Shown one piece after another: positions 44,705 through 52,720 of a DNA stretch of 64,000 bases; positions within the stretch are counted from its first letter, which is position 1; every line of letters starts with the position of its first letter. The notes beneath the pieces are model-generated. The model did not search any database and had not been told where the DNA came from. It saw only the letters and a program-made list of their open reading frames with translations. The position numbers were made by a program, and so were the translations under genes. The stretch is from Linnemannia schmuckeri (taxonomy: Eukaryota > Mortierellomycota > Mortierellomycetes > Mortierellales > Mortierellaceae). Location of the stretch: positions 124,001 through 188,000 of the forward strand of contig JANATG010000003.1 of assembly GCA_029449235.1 (NCBI GenBank), written 5' to 3'.

Positions 44705-47144
44705 TTAAGCATTACCGCCAGTAGGGTCAGTAAAGACGATGGACGAAGCCAGCAGCCGAGATATCCTGCCAGTGCCACTGACAGAGCCTTGGTGACTTGA
44801 CGACGAATGGTGTGACGGCGTTGCCGGACTTGACAGGTTGATGGACGACGTGAACGCCGAAGATATCCTCCTGTTCGTAGGCTGTTGCTGTTGCTGTTTC
44901 TGTGGCAGTGGTGGCTGTGTTGCTTCTGCAGTTGTTGTAGTATACGGTTGATGAACCTGCGCGTATCCGGTGCCAAAGACAACAGACGACTGTAGCGCTT
45001 TGGAAGTAGCAGGGTAGGCATGGCTGGGTATAAAAGAAGTAGTAGTGGTATCCGCCTGATGCTGCCGCTGCTGCTGCCGTTCCTGTCGTTCTTGCTGCTG
45101 CCGTGAATGTTCCTGTTGTTGCTGCTGTTGTACAGATGATTGGGATTGTTGATTCGTCATTGTCAAAGAACTCCTCCCGGTAGTTGCGAGGAAGGTATCA
45201 TCATCAACCTTGATTGTCTCTCCGGTATCGAGCAAATTGAATCCCTCGAATACCGCAAACTGATTGGGTTGAGGGAGATGCCGTTGCAGCTGAAAGTACT
45301 TGTTCAGGAACTGGTATAATTTGGGACTTGGACGGTCGTATGCGATCTGACATGGATCAATATCTTCCACCTAAAGGGAAAAGGAAATGTGTAATGGTAA
45401 AAAGCGTAGCGGGACAAAAAATGTGTTTTTTTAGTCATTTGGTCGATCTGATCCAATAAGGGGTCCGAAAAGATGAGAGCATCCACAAAAAAACAAAGCA
45501 GAAAAAAAAAGCAATTAGGGAAAAGAAACCACATGAGACATACTTTGAGCATGTAGTCAAAGAGTAATTTGCCAAATCCGCGACGCTGGCAGGACTCATC
45601 GACATAAAAGTCTAGCACACAACAGACTTCCTGCTCATGTAATGTTCCCGACTTGTCCTAGTTTGAAAAGGAAAAAAAAAATATATTGAGGAAATGAGAA
45701 TGAGCATTGGATCATGCAATTTACGATATGATTGCCCTGTTTTCCATCCCCTTCCTATATTTCATGTCATCTCCTATTCTTTGTCTCTTGCCTCCTTCCT
45801 TATCAGTTTTCTTTCCTTTTGTTCATTGATGCTTTCTTCTTCTCATGCTCCTTTGATTTTGTTCTCTGTCCCTTTTTTCCTTCCCTTTTTTTCCCCCTAG
45901 AAAAAGAAGAAAGAAAAAGTTGCACGACGCATGGTATTCAACATGTGCGAATTGCATTGCGGGATGGTATGAAAAAAAAAATAAGGGTAACGGGAAAACC
46001 ACCCCTCTCATGTTCCGACCATGCGATGCTGCAGACAGGCGCATGTAAGTCTGTCGGAGCAAAGAAAAAGAAACACAAACAAGCAAACACTAAAGACAAA
46101 AATACGAAAATGCAACAAATATGTGGAGGTTTGCATAGCTTACCACGATGAACAGCTTCTTTTCGCCCATTTTGAGCATTCCTGCGACATAAACTCCTTT
46201 CTCCTCGCTCCGGGTCCTCGAACTCATTCTTTGAGAAGACTCTTCCAATTGGGACAGAGTCGGACTAGACGACGAAGGTGACAAATCCGGGCTGCTGTTG
46301 GTCTTCCTAGCTGTTCCATTTCTAAAATTGTTGTTTCCAGATGATGATGAGATGGATCCGTTCCTGTCGACGATGCTCTTGCGGATAGACTCTTGCATCA
46401 GAGGCGATCCGATCTCGAGCTGGTCCAACCACTGGTCCTCGCCACTGTCGAGTCCTGTCCTCAGGATGTACACACGCTGTGTTGGGTTCTTTGCTAGTCT
46501 CAGTCGCTGTGTGATCGACGTCGGCAACTCTTGTGCCTAATAATAAAATTATCATTGTCATGGCGAAGGATACAAGAAAGTAAGAAAAAAAGAGCGTGAG
46601 TTTACATCTCATGCTTCCTTTTCCGTTATTTAGCTGTTGTTGAATTTAACACGAGGCAAATGACAAGCTTGCAAGACACAGGCCCTTCCTTCCTTTCTTC
46701 CTTCCTTCCTTCGTCAACCATAAAAGCGCACAATCGCGCCAGCCGCGCCAGTCTATACTATCTTCAACTGCAACAAAAGGTTACCTTGGCGGAAGCTTCT
46801 CCAAGAGCATCAACGATAGCTCCGAGCCGCTCCTGATCCGACAAATGTGACGAAGCGCTTGTAACACCGTTGTTATTGGTGGCGTAGCCAGGATAGTTGC
46901 TGGAGTGGTCATAGCTGCTGCTCGTTATGGACGATGAAGAGAAGGATGAGCTTGCTGAGCTATTAACATAGTTGTTGCTATTGGTGTTCCTCGAGGAAGA
47001 AGAGATGCCAATGGAGACGGAGGAGACGAAGCCTGGTTGGAATTGAGGGCCCTGATGGCTGTTCTCGAGGGCGGCAAATGTCGCAGCGGGGACGAGAGTG
47101 ATTGGCAATGGCAGCAATGGGATTAGCGGGAAGTCAAAGTCCAT
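44705..47144 (-). CDS. ATAT1: Alpha-tubulin N-acetyltransferase (MEC17/ATAT1 family)
   Basis: Four exons on minus: 46785-47144, 46144-46536, 45544-45657 and 44705-45370, all phase 0, giving 510 aa. The N-terminus MDFDFPLIPLLP and the motif LGEASAKAQELP align with animal ATAT1. Exon 2 ends in LKMGEKKLFIV, the ATAT1 core strand. Exon 3 carries VCCVLDFYVDESCQRRGFGK: Cys264 and the GNAT acetyl-CoA loop QRRGFGK (275-281). Exon 4 begins DPCQIAYDRPSPKLYQFLNK with Asp301. Cys264 and Asp301 correspond to the catalytically important Cys120 and Asp157 of the human enzyme, so activity is plausible. A Ser/Asn-rich insert of about 60 residues splits the domain in exon 2; the C-terminal tail is Gln/Ser-rich. 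The enzyme acetylates alpha-tubulin Lys40 inside microtubules; in animals and protists it is linked to cilia. Start chosen by alignment over an upstream in-frame ATG. Confidence 0.93.
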
Positions 47145-47981
47145 CTTTAGGTTCTTTGTCGTGGAGGAGAGGAGCGGTGGCAAAAAGCGTCAAGTGTGAA
47201 AGAACAAGGAACGAGTGAGAATGAAAGGGTCAAGAGGAGAGCGTGTGAGAGAGAGAGAGAAAGAGGCGTTTAATGGCGAGAGAAGACCTGGTGGTGGTTG
47301 AGGATGAGTTTTGGTGGATGCATGAACGAAAGAAAGTAAACTTTTTTTTGTTTCTGTCTGTAGAATGTGTGAAGATAAAGGATGAAGGTTGGTCGGGAGT
47401 AAGTTGTGTATGAGTGGATGTGGGAGAGGATAAGAAAGTGAAAGTGGAAGAGAAGGAAAAGAAGAAAAGGGGCAGGACAAGTCAAAGAAAAAGACACGAG
47501 GCAGCGACGGAGAAACGGAGCCAAAAAAAATAAAATAAAATAAAATAATGACTTCACCTTTCCAAAACCATGGCACATACACACGGATGGCATCGCAAAC
47601 GAGTATCACCCTCCACCAAGAAAACAAAACAAACAGCACCTGGATCAATGCTCCATGATATCCTTCCTCCTATCTTTTCATGGCCATAACCTCTATCTGC
47701 CAACTACTACTACCCTATCCTCCTCCTCCATCTTTTCTTGATACCTTTTCCTTTCTTCCTGCTTTTATTTCAGGGCATCAAATGTATATAAAAGCGCCGT
47801 GCGCGCTCCCAAACCTCAAAAGTCAAAAAAGCACGGTCTGGGGCACCATTGATTGGCTGTCAAAATGTAACTGTGGGTGTGCCTCAAATATCACAGTCAC
47901 ACTTCTCTTTCCTTCTGAACAACAACACCCCTTCGGACCCTGATCAACACATCTCATTCACTCACAACAACCACAGCAACC
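47145..47981. other. Divergent promoter region of the tubulin acetyltransferase and mL49 genes
   Basis: This 0.84 kb spacer separates two divergent starts. A TATAAAAG lies 190 bases before the mL49 start. The part near the acetyltransferase is purine-rich on plus (pyrimidine-rich leader on its own strand). TAAAA units occur at about 47530-47548. No gene seen. Confidence 0.55.
47785..47794 (+). promoter_or_regulatory. Probable TATA box of the mL49 gene
   Basis: TATATAAAAG occurs about 190 bases upstream of the start codon at 47982, the same spacing as the TATA-like motif of the subtilisin gene. Motif and position only. Confidence 0.5.
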
Positions 47982-48865
47982 ATGTTCGCCGCATCAAGAC
48001 AACTCGTCGCCCGCACCATCCGCACCTTCTCCACATCCGCAGCTTCGCTCGATGGTAATACATCACCACATACAGAAAGGGCGACAAACACTAAGGATTA
48101 CATGGTCTTCTGTGAGCTGAACCAGGAAGGACGTTGTATCGGGAGAGCAGGAACAAGGATACAACCCGTACAAGCATAGGGCAGCACTACATGATCATTC
48201 GTCGCCTCGGAACACAATCTATCGAGATTTGAGCATATGTTCAACAGAGCAAAGACGACTCAGTCGGATCCAGAGCACAAGGGGAAATTATGGCCTTCCG
48301 GGACAAACCAATCTCCAGTAAAAACGTCAGAAGGAAAAGGGCGCCAGGAATCATCCGTATGAAGTATCTTGCCCAGGAGCTAACGCCATTTTCTTCTCCT
48401 CATTCCAACAGCCGCGGCAAGCACAACCGCCACATTCACAGCAGCAGCGCCAGCAGTATCAGCAACAAAGACCACATTGCCAAGGACATACTTCGTAGAA
48501 CGCACCAAGTCCGGCCAGCTTCCCGTCTACTCCGAGTTCAAGAACGCCGGCTCCCGCCCCCTCACCATCATTCGCAAGATCCAGGGCAATGCCACCGTAA
48601 GTTCGACATTAATGCAGTGTGTTGTGTTTTTTTTTCTCGGGAAGAAGGTAAGGCGGGGTTACTGACTTGCCGTGATACCTAACTCTTGTTTTTTTCATTT
48701 TGTTATGACCCATCCTTCCTATGAAAATAATAGGCATTGAAGACGGATTTGCTGGTGACTTATCCAAACACAGAGATCCGTGTGAACGGACGTAGCAACC
48801 AGGTCATCCTCAAGGGCCTTGTCATGGATGATGTCCGCCAGTGGCTCACCGTCAAGGGTTTCTAA
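47982..48865 (+). CDS. IMG2: Mitochondrial large-subunit ribosomal protein mL49 (IMG2 family)
   Basis: Three exons at 47982-48054, 48412-48596 and 48734-48865 give 129 aa (G|CC Ala, then phase 0). Exon 1 encodes exactly the mitochondrial presequence (MFAASRQLVARTIRTFSTSA). Exon 2 has an Ala/Thr-rich linker and the family core: LPRTYFVERTKSGQLPVYSE, then RPLTIIRKIQGN. Exon 3 has EIRVNGRSNQVILKGLVMDD and the closing RQWLTVKGF, where mL49/IMG2 proteins characteristically end in W-x-x-x-KGF. The protein is a structural component of the mitochondrial ribosome. A likely polyadenylation signal AATAAA is at 48986-48991. The first intron (357 bases) is long and unusually GC-balanced; its short open frame does not look coding. 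Confidence 0.92.
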
Positions 48866-49118
48866 GCAGTGTGTTTTTTTTTTTTCGAATTCTCTGAACC
48901 TCTTTTGATATCATTCTTCCTCCTCTCGTACTACTTCTTCTTTCATCACCTCATTCATATTTTTATACAAGTGCGGACAAAACACAATAAAAGTACTTTT
49001 TAGATATATTTATTATACAAGAGAAAAATGCGCCACCTAACCCTAAAAGCGGCACTTTATAAGTGGTAGCAGTGACCTCCACAAACATATTCCTACGCTG
49101 ATACTCGACATTCGAGTA

Positions 49119-50122
49119 CTCACTCAACGCTATACTTCACCAAGGGCCTCACAAACTGACTCTGCGCCATTGCAACACCTTGCTTCTTATCTCGACCCAC
49201 CACAATCGCCTCATACCCTTCGACATTCGGAAACTCGTAGGACGATTTCGCGATTGCCGACCTAGAACTGAAGGGTTCTGGATGAGGTGCACAGGGTTGA
49301 TGGTCACGTTTGCGGCCCAGCCCGTGTCGAGGTTGATCCTGTAACATGATCATGGCCAATACCTCGTTTGCGCTGAAGGGATGGGAGGAAGGGCTTGCCA
49401 GATCCGTCACCGTTCATGTCCCACCCGACTTTGATATTTGTGAGTGTCACTATATCTGGGAACTTCCTCACCATTGCATTAATCCATCTGGAGCCTTCTG
49501 AAGTTGCACTAGGGTTGGTCTCGAGGTCGTAACACTGCAACGGCAAGGGTCCACCAACTTGATACCCAAACGCTCCCCGCCGGCCTGTTGTTCATAAAAT
49601 ATGTTTTCGTAGTGCATGTTTTTAACGCTGGTAATGGCACACGTCCAGGGGAGGGTATTAATCAACAGGACCACCTCGGAGCGGGAAGACGAGCATGTGG
49701 CGCAATTAGTATTCCACATGTACCACACCGGGTACAGGGTTCCGACCTGGACGAGTTTAAGGAGAAGGAATTGGCGGAGAGATGGCAGGAGGTAGAGGTT
49801 CGGGTTCGGATGTAACTAAGCTTGCCGGAGTGGAGGGAGCCTTGGTGAAGAAGGAGACAAGGACTGGGTAGTAGGCTTCGAGAATACCGGGGGGGGGGAT
49901 AATGAGCGGAACAAAGGAATATTTCCCGTGGAGTAAGTCGTATTGTTGGTCTTCTGTGGATACCAGTGGTGGAGATTGTGGAGGAGACTGTGCGGAGATG
50001 AAGGCGAAGGAGGGTGTGAGGGCTGTGGTTGTGAGCAGCAGGAGTATCTTTGATGGTGAAGAACGACTGCATCGCGATCTGTTTGGTATATTGTTTAGAG
50101 GTTGGAAGAGGGATCGACGGCA
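49119..50122 (-). pseudogene. Frameshifted gene for a secreted protein
   Basis: On minus, protein-like segments follow each other in different frames without usable introns. In order they are: a hydrophobic signal-like start (KILLLLTTTALTPSFAFISA), KYSFVPLIIPPPGILEAYYP, then LYPVWYMWNTNCATCSSSRS and INTLPWTCAITSVKNMHYEN, then LPLQCYDLETNPSATSEGSR and IKVGWDMNGDGSGKPF, then NLDTGWAANVTINPVHLIQN, and last SSYEFPNVEGYEAIVVGRDK to a stop near 49119. At least four frame changes are needed. The segments are rich in Cys, Trp and N-glycosylation sites, so the ancestor was probably an extracellular protein. I do not know its family. A G run at about 49889-49897 marks one likely slippage site. Confidence 0.7.
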
Positions 50123-50170
50123 ATGATAGGGAGGAAGGTTGCTGGGTTGTAGGCTAAGTTCTAAGGCCAT

Positions 50171-51279
50171 TCACGTGTCCTTATATGTTTTCGTGTTGTT
50201 GTTTTTTGTTTCTTGGGTAGTATGAGCATAATAGTCCAACCCGCCAAATGGGCACACATGTCCAAAAAAAGAAATATTGACGCCCTCCTCCTCTCCCGTG
50301 TTTGTATCTATCCTAACTCTTTACATGCCTTCGTTTCGTGCATGCTCTTCTATCAAAGGCAGAGAGGTAGTGTGTATGTATGTATGTGTAGGGATGCCCA
50401 CTTGGCTGCATATGGCTGTATGTCTCACATAGTAGAGGTCAAACAAGCACATCAAAACAACAGAACATTAGAAAAAAAAAAGCGGACTGCTGCTTTTTGA
50501 CAAAAGCAATCAAGAGTGAATCGCCAATGGGAACCAGTGCAGAATTAGAGACTGGAAGGCCTGGATGCGAAGAGGTAGAAGGCGCAAAAGAAAGGGTATT
50601 TTGTTCTACTCATGACGCTGGAGCCTTAATTCATCGAACCCGGTACCCTCTCGTTTGCTCTACTGCGAAGATATTGAAAGTTTTGGTGTTGGTCACCTTT
50701 CTTTAGATCCAAGTCTCTTTGACAAAACAAAAATACACACCTTGACCGGACGGGTCCTTTTAAGAGTCTCACATTGATGTAAAAGAGGTTTGAATAAGCT
50801 GTCTCTTATCTCAGATTTTCACCCCCAACTCATCGGGTTTAAGAGATCCAAGCAGACAGATGGGAGTTATGTAATACGCTGAGGTAGTGTTGACGAAGGA
50901 GTCGACCGCCACCCCTTTGTCGAAATTTTTCAAGATATTCTTTTTTTTTTTTTTTTTTTCTATACAAAAATAAAAGAAACCGAGTCGCGACAACGCGTCG
51001 TTTTTGATCAGTGAGGGAAGGATGACGGACTATCCGTTTTTGTTTTCATTATTATGCCAAGCAAAATTTCATCAGTAGACATCATCATCATTATCATGAT
51101 CCTCATCATCATCATCATCATCGACACTCGAAAGTCGCTGCTTCACATGTGTCCTTCCCTCCCTTCTTCATTACGAAAGCACCGCACACCTTCCTCACTC
51201 TCTCTCTCTCGTGCTCTCACTCTTCCCTCCCTTTTCTTTCTTCTTATCCGCAGGCTATAAAAAAACAACATCCGCAATT
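50171..51279. other. Intergenic region
   Basis: No gene recognised. Contains a T run (about 50941-50960) and an ATCATC-type repeat at about 51080-51121 upstream of the promethin-like gene. A CTATAAAAAA motif at 51254-51263 is only about 20 bases before the start codon, too close for a normal TATA box. Confidence 0.5.
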
Positions 51280-52123
51280 ATGTCTCCAAAACTGAATATG
51301 TTCTCCAAGCACAAGCACAAGCACAAGGATAGCAACGAAGATAACTACAACTACAACTATAACACAACCACCATCGACCCCCGAAAATCCACATCCACCT
51401 ACTCAACCATCTCTCAACCTCTAACCACCTCCCAACCTCCAACCATCTCTCAACCTCCAACCATGTCTCAACCTACCGCCTCAACTTCCACCTCCTCCTC
51501 TTCTAACCCACCCCAGCCATCGTCCTCACACACCAAGGCGCACCAGCCCGAGCCTGGTACACTCATGGAATCCGTGCTCGAGAGCACATCCATAAAAGTG
51601 ACAGACACCACAATAAATGCCATCAAAAATATCGACTTCCAGGCCATCATCGACACCTACATCACTCCCGTCATCCGATACTTCCACCAACTCTACCTTC
51701 AACAGCCTCCGGGGAGTGTCGAGAGATTAGGAATGTGGGGATGTTTGGTGGCCGGTGCGATACCGGTCGGATGTCTTGTCCTCGGCGTCGGGATGGCCTG
51801 TGTGGGCTGCTTTATCGTCACCGGCGCTACACTCCTCATCACCCAGGTATTACCTTGTGAATGAAATGCAAAATTAAATTAAAACGATTTTTGCATAGAT
51901 CTATACCTGCACTCGAATTTTCTCTTCCCTCTTTCATCTAACTCTTTTTTTTTTTGTTCATACTTGTAAATAGATATCATGTCTGGCATTCTTGGGTTTT
52001 GTGTTGGTGCCCGCGGGGTTCTTCACGGCTCTGTTTGTCGGCATACCGTCCCTCATCCTCTACGGCTTCTACTGCGCTATCTCCTTCCTTCTCTTTCCTT
52101 CCTCTGAGAAAAGGATTTCTTAA
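51280..52123 (+). CDS. Promethin/LDAF1-like membrane protein (lipid-droplet assembly)
   Basis: Two exons, 51280-51846 and 51974-52123, join in phase 0 to 238 aa. Residues 1-105 are disordered, with a His/Lys repeat (HKHKHKHK) and tandem SQPPT units. A helix (TTINAIKNIDFQAIIDTYIT) precedes a block of about 85 hydrophobic residues: GCLVAGAIPVGCLVLGVGMA, VTGATLLITQISCLAFLGFV, then AGFFTALFVGIPSLILYGFY. This gives two adjacent membrane hairpins. The AIPVG segment and the paired-hairpin layout resemble human promethin (LDAF1) and yeast LDO/Osw5 proteins, which partner seipin at sites where lipid droplets form. That fits an oleaginous fungus, but similarity was judged by pattern and one motif, so the call is tentative. 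Confidence 0.6.
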
Positions 52124-52720
52124 ACAGAGGCACGCATAGTCAAAAAAAAAAAAAAAAAAGAAAAAAAAGAAAAGCACATAACCAATTACGCATACGAACT
52201 CCAAGACATAGATAACAGCCACAAAAGATCCTCTTTGCGAATGAAACTGGCGATACACTCATGTTTCATTCTGTAATACTCTACTTCCCTTTTTTTGTTG
52301 TACAACAAGTTATCTAGTTTCGGTACTTGTTTGGGAATTTGTTATTCAAGTTTTTTTTTTTGCTTGCTATGAAAGTACTTTCGAAGAAAAAAAAAAAAAA
52401 AAGAAAAGTTTGAAAAGAAAAAGAAAAAAAAAAAAAAAAGTAATGGAAGGGCGTCGTTGAAAAGAACGAAGAGAAAGCTATGCTACATGAATGTGTGAGA
52501 GGAAGGGTTGAGTCTTTTTTGTTGTTTTTCGAGAGATAGTGTACAAGGAAGGGAAGTGAAATGCAAGAAAGTGAAACGTAAAATGCTAACGAAAGAATAA
52601 ACGACGAGAAGACAAGACAAACGAAAACGAGAAGGATGAAATAATAATACAGCAAAAAAAAAAAAAAATAAAAAAAAAAAAAAACGAGACGAAACGAAAC
52701 GAAATGAAAAAGAACTGAAA
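52124..52720. other. Convergent 3' spacer
   Basis: A- and T-rich, with several A runs (for example about 52141-52158 and 52652-52684). No gene seen; minus frames extending in from the cyclin region are in other frames and do not look coding. Confidence 0.5.

Noticed and set aside
50620..50665. Minus-strand GGGTTCGAT resembling a tRNA T-loop
   Set aside because: Stem bases do not pair and no cloverleaf can be drawn.
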